Shown here: positions 36,790-45,859 of the stretch, one piece after another
Layout of the letters: each line of letters opens with the position of its first letter
Position numbering within the stretch: the first letter of the stretch is position 1
Assembly: GCA_019359215.1 (NCBI GenBank)
Contig: JAHHHS010000012.1
Location: 1-64,000, forward strand
Reading direction: 5' to 3'
Source: Nostoc indistinguendum CM1-VF10
GTDB taxonomy: Bacteria > Cyanobacteriota > Cyanobacteriia > Cyanobacteriales > Nostocaceae
DNA length: 64,000 nt
Position numbers and translations under genes: made by a program
Notes under the pieces: generated by a model
What the model saw: the letters and a program-made list of their open reading frames with translations, nothing else
What the model was told of the DNA's origin: nothing
The model's database searches: none

Positions 36790-38040
36790 TTAGAACTTAT
36801 GCCACTGATAAAATCTTCTTTGTGTTTGATTGTCACGGGTTTCGTAGGTATAACCCAGTTTCCTGTGATTCAAAACGTCTATAGGGCGCACCAAATCGTC
36901 AGAGTCAAAATTTGGTAATAGGGATAGTAAATTTCCAAACGCCGTAGCTTTGGGGGTAGACATACCGCCATCCCAAGGCCACATTAGGTCTTTAAGATTG
37001 TGTCCATAAGGCTGACCATCAGCAGGATAAAAATCGCTACCTTGATGGCCGTTCTCTTGCCATTCAGCCCAGAGGCGGTCTGCGTTCGCATGATTCAACC
37101 AAAATACTGGGTCGTATGGCGAACTTGGTATATTGCTCATGGTACCCAGACCCTTAAACTTTACGGGTCTTGTGCTTGCGTCTATCTGTACCCCACCTAC
37201 GAAACCATGAATATAGTTGTGTAGGAATCCTCCTGGGGTAACTTTACCCTGCTCATCTACAGAGATAAATCCTTCCAAAGCGGGGCGAAATAGAGAGTAG
37301 TCATTAAGACGAAGGGCACGCTCAACATCTTTTTTGGGCACAGGGTAATCACTGGCAGGAGGTGCTTGTAGAAAGCGGACAAGTGATGTACCTAATGATA
37401 TTCCGGTATCTTGGTCGATGTTTAATACTGGATTCATAACCCAGCCATTTGCAGCAGCAAAAGCCCCAGATTTCACAGGCCCGCCTGTAAAGCTTCCCTG
37501 ATTTGGAATTTTGATGGTTACTCCTTGACCGTTAGAACCAAGAAAGTCATCATTAAAAATCACATCAAGTGCTTTAGCGTCTGTCCAATCCCAGTATGGG
37601 AGAGTAACAGTTGGGTCTACTGCTTGCAGAGCTTGTTCAAATCTGCGGATATATTCTCGATGCCAAGGGAAAAATGCGGCATTTTCATGAGCAAGTTCCT
37701 CAACGGAAGCATTGGAATGCCCTTTATGATTATGAATTAACCGTGTTGCCCCTATATGTATGGCAACGAATTGGTCGTAAATACTGAGCTTGCTACCTGC
37801 GGGAATTGTAGTTTTTAAGGTTTTGATTGCCTTGACTAAGGCTGTTTTCTCTGCTGGTGTCAGGTCAGTTACGTTCTTTCTTACAGCTAAGTGAGTGTAT
37901 TGTCCTGGAAGATTTTCATACTTATAGTTCTTGTCTTGTCCGTAGTTAATGCGATCGTGGGCGAAGACTGTAATAGCACAGGTGCTAACTATAAGTAAGC
38001 TATAAATTAATATTTTGACAGATTTCAGCAGGAGTTTCAT
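36790..38040 (-). CDS. Secreted tyrosinase (type 3 copper)
   Basis: A 416-residue protein from the ATG at 38040. A signal peptide (about 1-27, KSVKILIYSLLIVSTCAITVF) precedes the copper domain. CuA ligands are H95 (AIHIG), H118 (ELAHEN) and H127 (PWHREY). CuB ligands are H274 and H278 (LHNYIHGF) and H317 (FWLNHANADRLW). Tyrosinases oxidise phenols to o-quinones. In the scytonemin cluster (NpR1263 position) a role in the final oxidative coupling has been proposed but not proven; the signal peptide would place it in the periplasm. It sits oddly between trpA and trpB, which it separates. Confidence 0.9.
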   Translation of the reverse strand: MKLLLKSVKILIYSLLIVSTCAITVFAHDRINYGQDKNYKYENLPGQYTHLAVRKNVTDLTPAEKTALVKAIKTLKTTIPAGSKLSIYDQFVAIHIGATRLIHNHKGHSNASVEELAHENAAFFPWHREYIRRFEQALQAVDPTVTLPYWDWTDAKALDVIFNDDFLGSNGQGVTIKIPNQGSFTGGPVKSGAFAAANGWVMNPVLNIDQDTGISLGTSLVRFLQAPPASDYPVPKKDVERALRLNDYSLFRPALEGFISVDEQGKVTPGGFLHNYIHGFVGGVQIDASTRPVKFKGLGTMSNIPSSPYDPVFWLNHANADRLWAEWQENGHQGSDFYPADGQPYGHNLKDLMWPWDGGMSTPKATAFGNLLSLLPNFDSDDLVRPIDVLNHRKLGYTYETRDNQTQRRFYQWHKF

Positions 38041-38056
38041 TGTCTTAATCAAAGCA

Positions 38057-38089
38057 GGGGGCTGGGGGCAGGAGGCTGGGGGCAGGAGG
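38057..38089 (+). repeat. G-rich tract upstream of the tyrosinase gene
   Basis: Runs of four to five G (ggggctgggggcaggagg, repeated) lie 17 bases before the tyrosinase start, on the template strand. They could form a G-quadruplex in DNA. Confidence 0.55.
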
Positions 38090-38151
38090 CAGAAAGAGAA
38101 ATAATTGATACTAATATCCCTATTTCCTATCCCCTAAGTCTGCGGGTGAAT

Positions 38152-38985
38152 TTATCTCACCTCTTGAAGAGATAGACTTTCGCGCCGACTTTCTGTAATA
38201 GCTGTTTTCAATTCTTGACAAAGCTTTTCTACAGCTTGTAGTCCTTCGGTTGGGCTACCTTCAGCTAACTTTTTAACGAAGGCACTACCAACAATCACCG
38301 CATCTGCACCCCATTCTTTTACTTGATGTGCTTGTTCTGGCCCTGAGATGCCAAAACCAACGCCGATGGGTTTATCGGTAACGCTTCGCAAATCTGTTAA
38401 TAAATACTTTACGCGGTCTTGGATTTGAGCGCGGATACCTGTAACACCTGTAACGCTCACTAGGTAGATAAAACCCTGAGATTGATGAGCGATCGCTTCA
38501 ATTCTATCTTTAGAACTGGTAGGAGCTACTAGTAAAATTACCTCAATTCCGAAAAATGCAGCAGTTTGGATTAATTCTTCTGCTTCTTCTAAGGGTAAGT
38601 CTGGCACTACCAGGCCTCGCACGCCAGCAGCGGCAATTTTTCCTAAAAATGGCTTAATACCTCGGTGTAAAATGGGATTGTAATAAGTAAATAGAATTAT
38701 CGGCGCTTTTAGGTTAGGACTCACCACCTGTAACATCTCTAGCACTTGCTCTAATTTCGTGCCATTTTGCAAAGCGCGGGTTGCTGCTGCTTGAATTACA
38801 GGCCCATCTGCTAGAGGGTCGGAGTAGGGAACACCCAACTCGATGAAGTCTGCACCATTGCAATCTAAGATGCGTAAAGCCTTGGCAGTGGTTTCTAAGT
38901 CAGGATCGCCTGCTGTGATAAAGGGGATTAAAGCACACTGTTGGCGATCGCGTAAAGTTTGAAAGGAAGCTGAGATAGAAGTCAT
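38152..38985 (-). CDS. trpA: Tryptophan synthase alpha chain
   Basis: A 277-residue barrel enzyme cleaving indole-3-glycerol phosphate to indole. The N-terminal FITAGDPD, catalytic Glu in [18 protein letters not shown], the [13 protein letters not shown] segment, and phosphate-binding [10 protein letters not shown] are present. The length is normal, with a 12-residue extra polar tail ([13 protein letters not shown]). It is separated from trpC by a 355-base gap holding a 21-bp repeat array. Confidence 0.94.
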   Translation of the reverse strand: MTSISASFQTLRDRQQCALIPFITAGDPDLETTAKALRILDCNGADFIELGVPYSDPLADGPVIQAAATRALQNGTKLEQVLEMLQVVSPNLKAPIILFTYYNPILHRGIKPFLGKIAAAGVRGLVVPDLPLEEAEELIQTAAFFGIEVILLVAPTSSKDRIEAIAHQSQGFIYLVSVTGVTGIRAQIQDRVKYLLTDLRSVTDKPIGVGFGISGPEQAHQVKEWGADAVIVGSAFVKKLAEGSPTEGLQAVEKLCQELKTAITESRRESLSLQEVR

Positions 38986-39340
38986 TCTAAAAAATGGTTA
39001 ATGGTTAGTTAATAGTTCTGGAATAATCAACACTTAGCAATTAGCGATGCCCACGCTAGATTTTTTGTCGTCGAGTCTTTTATACTCGTGAATGAGTCTT
39101 TTATCTCCGTTAACGAGTCTTTAATACTCGTGAATGAGTCTTTTCTCTTCGTTAACGAGTCTTTGATCCTCGTGAATGAGTCTTTTCTCTTCGTTAGGGA
39201 ATAAAGAAAGGGTTAAGGGGGAAGGGAAAAAGGAATTTTGCGTCTTAAATGTCCCCTTTACCCAGATTCCGCAAGAAACCTATTTTCCCAAAGATCAACC
39301 CAACCGCCTTAGAAAGGCTTGCTTTAATTTTTAAGGAGGG
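38986..39340. other. trpA-trpC gap with repeat array
   Basis: This 355-base gap inside the cluster contains the 42-bp tandem array (39072-39197) and A/G-rich flanks. No gene is seen. A transcript crossing it would carry the array as RNA. Confidence 0.6.
39072..39197. repeat. Three 42-bp (six 21-bp) tandem repeats
   Basis: Each 42-bp unit is two related 21-bp halves: cgagtcttt(t/a)atactcgtga and tgagtctttt(a/c)tctccgtta. Units begin at 39072, 39114 and 39156. The first half contains the small inverted repeat cgagt / actcg and the junction actcgtgaatgagt is also inverted. The contiguous layout without spacers excludes CRISPR. Confidence 0.8.
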
Positions 39341-40174
39341 TTAGGGAGAATCAAGTTTTAGCAAACTACGCACTGCTTGTTCTACATCGCTTTGTTTAAC
39401 TAAAGATTCTCCAATCAAAACCGCACGCGCACCAGCTTCAGCAACAAGAGATAAATCAGCAGGTGTATACAGTCCAGATTCGCTGACGACGGTGATATCC
39501 AAACTTTGTAATTGTTGTTGGCGCTGTGCTAAAAGCTGCTGTGTTGTGCCTATATCAAGGGTAAAATCTTCTAAATTGCGATTGTTGATTCCTACTAAAC
39601 TTAGGTTGTCAAGCTTTAACACTCGATCCAGTTCAGCCAAGGTATGGACTTCCACCAGTGCATTCATGCCTAAATCATGAATTAGTTGCAAAAAAGCCTG
39701 GAGTTCTTGATCTGATAAAATAGCGGCAATCAACAAGACTGCATCTGCACCTGCTGTCCGTGCTAAATAAATTTGATAGGGGTCAATGATAAACTCCTTG
39801 CACAGTAGGGGTAATGCAACTTGCTGACGCACCCTTTGCAGATTATCAAAACTGCCCTGAAAAAACTTTTGGTCAGTCAGGACTGATAAACAAGCTGCAC
39901 CACCTCGTTCATAAGCTTGAGCAACAGCTACTGGATCAAAATCTGCGCGGATAACTCCACGGCTAGGTGATGCCTTTTTTACCTCGGCAATTAAGCTAGG
40001 TTGGTTAGGATTTTCCTGCAAAGCATTCAAGAAATTTCGCACAGTAGGTGCTGCATTTAACTGTTGTCGCAAAGAAGCTAAAGGCAGTTCTTGCTGCATT
40101 TGTGCAACTTCTTTCTTTTTATGCAACACAATTTCTTCAAGAATATGGCGGGGAGGGGCAGCTTGGTTAGTCAT
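39341..40174 (-). CDS. trpC: Indole-3-glycerol phosphate synthase
   Basis: A 277-residue barrel enzyme (start ATG at 40174, [15 protein letters not shown]). An in-phase start 93 bases upstream would translate G/C-rich repeat DNA and is rejected. Segments: [67 protein letters not shown] and [11 protein letters not shown]. It converts CdRP to indole-3-glycerol phosphate. It lies downstream of trpE, with its leader containing a strong G-tract on the template strand. Confidence 0.93.
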   Translation of the reverse strand: MTNQAAPPRHILEEIVLHKKKEVAQMQQELPLASLRQQLNAAPTVRNFLNALQENPNQPSLIAEVKKASPSRGVIRADFDPVAVAQAYERGGAACLSVLTDQKFFQGSFDNLQRVRQQVALPLLCKEFIIDPYQIYLARTAGADAVLLIAAILSDQELQAFLQLIHDLGMNALVEVHTLAELDRVLKLDNLSLVGINNRNLEDFTLDIGTTQQLLAQRQQQLQSLDITVVSESGLYTPADLSLVAEAGARAVLIGESLVKQSDVEQAVRSLLKLDSP

Positions 40175-40199
40175 AAAATACTTGGGGGAATGGAGGGCA

Positions 40200-40233
40200 G
40201 GGGGGCAGGGGGGCAGGGGGGCAGGGGGCAGGG
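40200..40233 (+). repeat. G-tract repeat (quadruplex-capable) before trpC
   Basis: Five G-runs of 6, 6, 6, 5 and 3 separated by ca form a near-perfect heptamer-like array 25 bases before the trpC start. On the template strand this fits the G-quadruplex pattern. Confidence 0.7.
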
Positions 40234-40270
40234 AAAAAATAACTAATGCCCAATGCCCAATGCCCAATGA

Positions 40271-42472
40271 CTAATGACCAATGACTAATGACTCTTTGGT
40301 TGTATATGCACGCACAACATTTTTAATGATTTCCAGACCAACTTCTCCCGCTAGAGTCATGATTGACTCTGGATGAAACTGAACGGCGGCGATGGGAAGT
40401 GTCTGATGTTCAATGCCCATAATTACGTCGTCATCAGAAATCGCTGTTACCTTGAGTTCTTTTGGCAAACGTTGCGGTAGGGCAAATAATGAATGATATC
40501 TACCGACTGGAAAAGATTGTGGTAAATTTTTGAAGGTCACAGAATTAGAATCGGTAACAAAAATCCGTGAGGATTTACCATGTTGGGGATAGTTGAGGAC
40601 TCCCAATTCTCCATCAAATGCTTCAACAATGCTTTGCAATCCCAGACAAACTCCGAAAATAGGAATTTTGCGGTGAAGAAGGGCGCCGACTGTCTGGGGA
40701 ACCCCAAAATCACTTGGTCTACCAGGACCAGGAGATAAAACAACTAAGTCAGGGCGTTCTGTATCAAATAGAGATTCCGAGAAACCATGACGGAGTGTAG
40801 TAACACTTGCACCAGTTTGGCGAATGTAATTGGCTAGAGTATGAACAAATGAGTCTTCATAGTCTATTAACAAGATGCGTTTACCTGCTGACGCACTTGG
40901 TAAGATTTTAGTTAATTTGATGGAATCAGATTCATCAATTTTCTGAGTGGTTTGCTTTACACGGCGAATCGTCTCAAATAAAGCAGCAGCTTTGGTAATT
41001 GTTTCTTGTTCTTCTGCTTGGGGTATGGAATCATAAAGGACAGTAGCGCCAACTCGCACTTCGGCGATGCAGTCTTTTAATCGGATTGTCCGCAGAATTA
41101 ATCCAGTATTTAAATTCCCATTGAAATTTAAATAGCCAACTGCTCCACCATACCAACGTCGGGCGCTACGTTCATGCTGTTCAATAAAATCTATTGCGGC
41201 TCTTTTGGGTGCGCCGGTGACTGTAACCGCCCAAGTATGTGAAAGAAAAGCATCTAAAGCATCAAACTGCGATCGCAGTGTACCTTCAACATGATCCACT
41301 GTATGAATTAAGTGGCTGTATAATTCTATTTGACGACGACCAATTACTTGTACTGAACCAGGTTCGCAGATTCGGGATTTGTCATTGCGATCGACATCAG
41401 TACACATGGTCAACTCAGCTTCATCTTTGTGAGAGTTGAGTAACTGACGAATCTGCACTGCATCGTCAAGAGCATCTTGTCCCCGGCTAATAGTGCCACT
41501 AATGGGACAGGTTTCTACCCGCCTACCTTCAACCCGGACAAACATTTCTGGAGACGCGCCAATCAGATATTCTCCCCCTAAATTAAAAATAAACCCATAA
41601 GGACTAGGATTTATTTCTTTTAAAGTGTTAAATAGTTTGCTGGGTTCGTCTTTATAGCCCTCAAAAAAGTTTTGACTAGGAACTACTTCAAATAAATCGC
41701 CTCGGCGGAAGTAATCGAGCGCACCCTCAACTTTTTTGGCATACTCGCCTACTTTATGGTCAGCAGTTTGATTTGGCAGAAGATGTTTTCCGCGATAATC
41801 TACAGACTCACCTGTTCGAGGAAGATCATTAGTGCTGCCATGCACTGTTTCAAATTCATATTGTAGACGGAATGCACGTTGCTGATAGTAGTCAACAACT
41901 ATCAAGTCATCAGGGAGATAAAGTACTAAATCACGTTGATCTGTAGGACGTTCTAGACGTTGGGTAATTGGTTCAAACTGAAAAACTAAGTCATAACCAA
42001 AAGCACCATACAATCCTAAATGTTCGTCTTCTTGACTAGAAAAAGCGGATAAAATTTCACGGACAACTGTAAATGCTGAAGGTTGTTTACTGCGCTCTTC
42101 TTCAGTAAATAATTTTTTCGCAGCTTTAACAAAGCCGATGATATGGTTATTATCTAGGGTAACTTTCTCAAGTTGTTCTGATTGAGATACTTGCTCTAAA
42201 AGGAATGGCAAAAGTACCCGACCACGTTCATTTAACGCTATCAAAGTAAAAGCATTTCCCTGTGTAGTCAATTCCAATGGTGGATTGACAAATCCGATCG
42301 CCCATCTTTTGTATCTACCTGGATATTCGTAGCTGCTCCTTAGCAAGCCTCCACGCTGAGAATTTAAGCGGAACAGAATATCTTCAAGGGCAGTGTCCAT
42401 CTTAACTTCTGTGATGGAGCGAGAAACAATCACACCGCCAAAGGTTTTGTAGGAACGCGAATCAAAAATCAT
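40271..42472 (-). CDS. trpE: Anthranilate synthase, fused TrpE-TrpG
   Basis: A 733-residue fusion. The TrpE part covers about 1-520 and includes NPSPYGFIFNLGGEYLIGASPEMFVRV, CPISGTISRG and the metal-binding DEAELTMCTDVDRNDKSRIC. The glutamine amidotransferase part covers about 535-725: VLSPGPGRPSDFG, nucleophile Cys in FGVCLGLQS, and catalytic His/Glu in VQFHPESIM. It makes anthranilate from chorismate and glutamine. The fused form is known in some bacteria, including other cyanobacteria. It is a cluster-linked second copy feeding tryptophan to ScyB. Confidence 0.94.
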   Translation of the reverse strand: MIFDSRSYKTFGGVIVSRSITEVKMDTALEDILFRLNSQRGGLLRSSYEYPGRYKRWAIGFVNPPLELTTQGNAFTLIALNERGRVLLPFLLEQVSQSEQLEKVTLDNNHIIGFVKAAKKLFTEEERSKQPSAFTVVREILSAFSSQEDEHLGLYGAFGYDLVFQFEPITQRLERPTDQRDLVLYLPDDLIVVDYYQQRAFRLQYEFETVHGSTNDLPRTGESVDYRGKHLLPNQTADHKVGEYAKKVEGALDYFRRGDLFEVVPSQNFFEGYKDEPSKLFNTLKEINPSPYGFIFNLGGEYLIGASPEMFVRVEGRRVETCPISGTISRGQDALDDAVQIRQLLNSHKDEAELTMCTDVDRNDKSRICEPGSVQVIGRRQIELYSHLIHTVDHVEGTLRSQFDALDAFLSHTWAVTVTGAPKRAAIDFIEQHERSARRWYGGAVGYLNFNGNLNTGLILRTIRLKDCIAEVRVGATVLYDSIPQAEEQETITKAAALFETIRRVKQTTQKIDESDSIKLTKILPSASAGKRILLIDYEDSFVHTLANYIRQTGASVTTLRHGFSESLFDTERPDLVVLSPGPGRPSDFGVPQTVGALLHRKIPIFGVCLGLQSIVEAFDGELGVLNYPQHGKSSRIFVTDSNSVTFKNLPQSFPVGRYHSLFALPQRLPKELKVTAISDDDVIMGIEHQTLPIAAVQFHPESIMTLAGEVGLEIIKNVVRAYTTKESLVIGH

Positions 42473-42902
42473 GGGGAATTTCTCTGGAAGAGTTATTAGT
42501 CAGGAGCCATTAATCATTATTGATAACTATCTTAAAATTCAAAACAAATCCAGATAATCCGATGTCAATTTAATTCAAATTATCCAGACCTGGATATTCT
42601 TTTTAAAAGATGTAATGAAAAACTTTTTGCTTGTTATTTAAGATTACTAGATATTAAGCAGATAAGACATTGAATAATTTTTCGATTAGGTGTCAATTTA
42701 TTCGCTTTTTATACTGCTCTTCTAGTACATTTCCTGATAGTACTGTTTAAAGTTATTTGCTTCCCTCAAAGGTAGTAGATTATTTCACAAGTTAATAGCA
42801 AATCTCTGCATTACTACCTTAGAGGAAGGCGTTCGCGTAGCGTCTCGTAGAGAAGCGCCTATGCATTTAAAATTCACCCCTCACTTGCCACCAAAAAGAA
42901 TC
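42473..42902. other. aroB-trpE gap
   Basis: A 430-base A/T-rich gap. The only structure is a palindromic stretch at 42826-42864 (ggcgttcgcgtagcgtctcg, then tagagaagcgcc). An internal promoter for the trpE to aroG part could sit here; no motif proves it. Confidence 0.4.
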
Positions 42903-44099
42903 CTAAAACTCGCGCAACAGCGATATTGTTTGTCTGTACAATAACAAATCCACTTTGTGAACTTCAATTGCTCTTCCAATGCGTTGTAGCAACGTTAAAG
43001 TCAATTCTCCGCCCAAGTGTTCGCGGAACTCGGTTAAACCCCGGAATAGACAATGAGGATGTTCCAGTTGTGATAATTTCTCAACCAGTTCTGGCACATA
43101 CAAAGTGAAACCCAACGCTGATAAAGTACTTAATATCCGTTGCCATTCTGAACAATCCAGCAATCCTACTAAATAGGAATAAGTGCTATCCAAAGCGATA
43201 CCGATCGCAACTGCTTCGCCATGACGCAAGCGATAATTTGTCAAATGCTCTAATTTATGAGCTGCCCAATGTCCAAAATCTAGGGGACGAGACGAACCCA
43301 TTTCAAAAGGATCGCCGCTATTGGCAATATGTTCTAGGTGCAATTGGGCGCAACGATAAATAACTTGTTGCATGGTATCCATGTCTCGCCGCACCAGGGC
43401 TGTGGTGTGAGAGTGGATATAATCAAAAAAGTTAGCATCTTTAATCAGCGCCACTTTGACGGCTTCTGCAATTCCAGAACGCCAATCGCGATCGTCTAAG
43501 CTTGTCAAAAAGGCAGAATCATTTACAACTGCATAAGGTGGTGCAAATGTGCCGAGAAAGTTCTTTTTACCAAAGGCGTTGATGCCGTTTTTTACGCCAA
43601 CCCCAGAATCATTTTGTGCTAACACCGTTGTTGGAATCCGAATTAGACGAATTCCCCGGTGAGCAGTTGCAGCAGCATATCCAACCAAATCCAATACAGC
43701 CCCGCCGCCGATCGCTAACACATAAGAATGGCGACATAATCCGGCTGCTTCAATCAGTTGCTGGATTCGCTCTACTAAAGTGCCATCATTTTTAGCAGCT
43801 TCTCCTCCTGAAATGATCATCGGTTCGGCTGCGATCGCTACTATCTCTGCATAAAACTTGGTATACGCTACTAATTGCTTAACCAATTCAGGTTGATGCT
43901 GCAATACTCCTGCGTCTACTATTGCTACAACTTTCTTCGGCTTTGTCTCCCCATCTGCTGTAATCACTTGGGCTAAGGTGGGATTTTTCAACTCAAATAA
44001 ATTTTGGGTGAAGTAAACCTCATAATTGAAAGTAACCGAAACACGTTGATGAATTGGTTGCAGACTGAATCTACTTTTTTGCTTAATGTCAACTACCAT
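42903..44099 (-). CDS. aroB: AroB-like sugar-phosphate cyclase
   Basis: A 398-residue protein of the 3-dehydroquinate synthase superfamily. NAD-binding VLAIGGGAVLDLVGYAAATAHRGI (about 127-150) and metal ligands E212 (AEAVK), H277 (FGHWAAH) and H293 (RHGEAVAIG) are present. The usual DSSVGGKT-type loop is instead NDSGVGVKNGINAFGKKNF. That departs from typical AroB and resembles the divergent DHQS-like subgroup also found in ebo clusters. The cluster position (NpR1267) led to the name aroB, but true dehydroquinate synthesis is not certain. It overlaps the DsbA-like gene by seven bases. Confidence 0.75.
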   Translation of the reverse strand: MVVDIKQKSRFSLQPIHQRVSVTFNYEVYFTQNLFELKNPTLAQVITADGETKPKKVVAIVDAGVLQHQPELVKQLVAYTKFYAEIVAIAAEPMIISGGEAAKNDGTLVERIQQLIEAAGLCRHSYVLAIGGGAVLDLVGYAAATAHRGIRLIRIPTTVLAQNDSGVGVKNGINAFGKKNFLGTFAPPYAVVNDSAFLTSLDDRDWRSGIAEAVKVALIKDANFFDYIHSHTTALVRRDMDTMQQVIYRCAQLHLEHIANSGDPFEMGSSRPLDFGHWAAHKLEHLTNYRLRHGEAVAIGIALDSTYSYLVGLLDCSEWQRILSTLSALGFTLYVPELVEKLSQLEHPHCLFRGLTEFREHLGGELTLTLLQRIGRAIEVHKVDLLLYRQTISLLREF

Positions 44100-44749
44100 G
44101 TTTTTGCTGATATATCTACAAGTGTGGCACGATTGAAAGCTTCAAGGAACATATTTACTGAGTGAGAGCCATTGATCTTGACTTTGTTATTGATGATGAA
44201 AAACGGCACACTGTTAATGCCATTGGGACGAGCAAATATTGATTCTGCTACAAAACCTTTAACCGCAGCATCATCACTCAATTGTAGCCGTAATTCCCTA
44301 GCATCCATTTGGTAAGCTCTACCTATGGCAATTAGAACTTCAATATCTCCGATGTTCAAACCGTCTTCAAAGTAAGCTTTATAAATGGCTTCTACAACAT
44401 CGTTTTTTACCTTTGCTGGTGCGAGGGTAATCAGTCGGTGCGAAAGCTTAGTATTTACAGCCAAACGAATTTTGTCAAAATCTAGTTTGACTCCAGCCGC
44501 CTCACCTGCACGTCGCGTACTATCAAACAGATATTGCAATTCTTCTGGTTTGATGCCTTTTCTATTTTGCATAAAGCTGCGAAATTCGTACCCGTCAGCA
44601 GGAACGGTATTGTCGAGCATAAAAGGATGCCAGCGAATATCAACTTCTTTTTCTGGCCATTGTGCCAGTGCATCAAACAGATGCTTTTTCCCTATTCTAC
44701 ACCAGGGACAAACTGGATCGTGAAAGATGTCTATCAGCATAGTTGTCAT
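44093..44749 (-). CDS. DsbA/FrnE-family thiol oxidoreductase
   Basis: A 218-residue thioredoxin-fold protein with CPWC (C14-x-x-C17) near the start (DIFHDPVCPWCRIGKK), the helical insertion, and a cis-proline loop in INSVPFFIINNK. There is no signal peptide, so it looks cytosolic like the FrnE / 2-hydroxychromene-isomerase-related subgroup rather than periplasmic DsbA. In the N. punctiforme cluster the equivalent gene is labelled dsbA. A redox or isomerase step in scytonemin assembly is possible but undemonstrated. It is translationally coupled to the cyclase gene. Confidence 0.85.
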   Translation of the reverse strand: MTTMLIDIFHDPVCPWCRIGKKHLFDALAQWPEKEVDIRWHPFMLDNTVPADGYEFRSFMQNRKGIKPEELQYLFDSTRRAGEAAGVKLDFDKIRLAVNTKLSHRLITLAPAKVKNDVVEAIYKAYFEDGLNIGDIEVLIAIGRAYQMDARELRLQLSDDAAVKGFVAESIFARPNGINSVPFFIINNKVKINGSHSVNMFLEAFNRATLVDISAKTW

Positions 44750-44839
44750 TCTTCAAATGCTAATATTTCTGTGCATTTGTGGTTTAAAATCTCGTTGAAT
44801 CGTTGGATTTAAAGGCTGTAAAAAAACGTTGATTTTTTC

Positions 44840-45841
44840 TTAAAAAAAGCTTTGGGTATTTTCAAACTCTTGAATTAATGCGTCTCTATCTTTCCTAGCT
44901 ACCAGTTTCGCCAATCGGCTGTAAGTATTAGCTAAAAAGCTAATTGCATTACACCTTTCTTCTGTGGCTAGCATAATATCAACACATAAATTAGGATTTT
45001 GAGAAAACAAACGTTTAACAATATCAATTTCTTGACGGTAGTTAGGTGTTGACATTGTTAAGCTCTGCTCTACATCCACTTTCACTTGTGCTAAGAAAAC
45101 ACCAAGGCTAAATCTACAGAAATGCTGCGTTGCTTGAATAACCACCATCATTTGATCGTGTTCTTCAGGCGTGCAAACAATTAACTCACTACCTTTACTT
45201 TTAAGAAAATCTAATAACCATTGAAATGATTCATCGTTTCGACCTGGACAGACTACCACTTTTTGTCCCGAAAACGATTTGATATTTGGCCCAAACATTG
45301 GATGTAAACCCATGACTGGGCCGGAATGGTGTTCGAGCATTGCTTGAATTGGCTGAGTCTTTACGCTGGTGATGTCACACAAAGCTGTAGTTGGGGCAAG
45401 GTATTTCGCTGCACGCTTGATAACATCAACTGTATATTCAATGGGAACGCTTACTACTACTAAGTCTGCCTGACTCAACAGTTTATCTGCGTATTCCCAA
45501 TCCTCATGTTCGAGAACGCTGACATTGTGGCCTACTAGCGAAAGCTGCTCTTTAAATAATTTTCCCATTCTGCCGCGTCCACCGATGATGGTAATTTGTC
45601 GGGAACTGACATGATTTGTTGCAGATTTAGGAATCAGAGTAGCATGGCAACTATTTACTACACTTGCCCAAACAGACTCAGGAATACCAGCTTGAGCGAG
45701 GAGGGGAGCCACATCAGCCAGTTGTTCATCTAAAGAAGGTTGTTCTGATGCTGCTAATAATGATATGCGATCGCTAAGTAGGGCGATTAAGCTTTGGTCA
45801 GTTTTTTTAAGCTGATCTGAATAAGAGGATTTCAAAGGCAT
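44840..45841 (-). CDS. tyrA: TyrA-type prephenate dehydrogenase
   Basis: From the ATG at 45841 (MPLKSSYSDQL) the protein has 333 residues; a TTG five codons earlier is weaker. The N-terminal ~85 residues (LKKTDQSLIALLSDRISLLA) resemble a chorismate-mutase-like helical domain. The dehydrogenase follows with Rossmann ITIIGGRGRMGKLFKEQL, DITSVKTQPIQAM and GLHPMFGPNI. This fits a T-protein yielding p-hydroxyphenylpyruvate, the second keto acid used by ScyA. It lies four bases from the glycosyltransferase stop. Confidence 0.88.
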   Translation of the reverse strand: MPLKSSYSDQLKKTDQSLIALLSDRISLLAASEQPSLDEQLADVAPLLAQAGIPESVWASVVNSCHATLIPKSATNHVSSRQITIIGGRGRMGKLFKEQLSLVGHNVSVLEHEDWEYADKLLSQADLVVVSVPIEYTVDVIKRAAKYLAPTTALCDITSVKTQPIQAMLEHHSGPVMGLHPMFGPNIKSFSGQKVVVCPGRNDESFQWLLDFLKSKGSELIVCTPEEHDQMMVVIQATQHFCRFSLGVFLAQVKVDVEQSLTMSTPNYRQEIDIVKRLFSQNPNLCVDIMLATEERCNAISFLANTYSRLAKLVARKDRDALIQEFENTQSFF

Positions 45842-45859
45842 TTTTCCTGTCCCCAATTT

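Noticed and set aside
39072..39197. Possible CRISPR array between trpA and trpC
   Set aside because: Units are contiguous and all alike, with no unique spacers and no cas genes nearby; it is a tandem repeat.
40175..40267. Longer N-terminus for TrpC
   Set aside because: The added 31 residues ([20 protein letters not shown] and on) are coded by heptamer and G-tract repeat DNA; homologues start near [15 protein letters not shown].
40620..40680. GVCLGLQ instead of GVCLGHQ in the TrpG domain as a lost residue
   Set aside because: The nucleophilic Cys and later FHPES are intact, and Leu at this place occurs in other fused TrpEG proteins, so it is not a defect.
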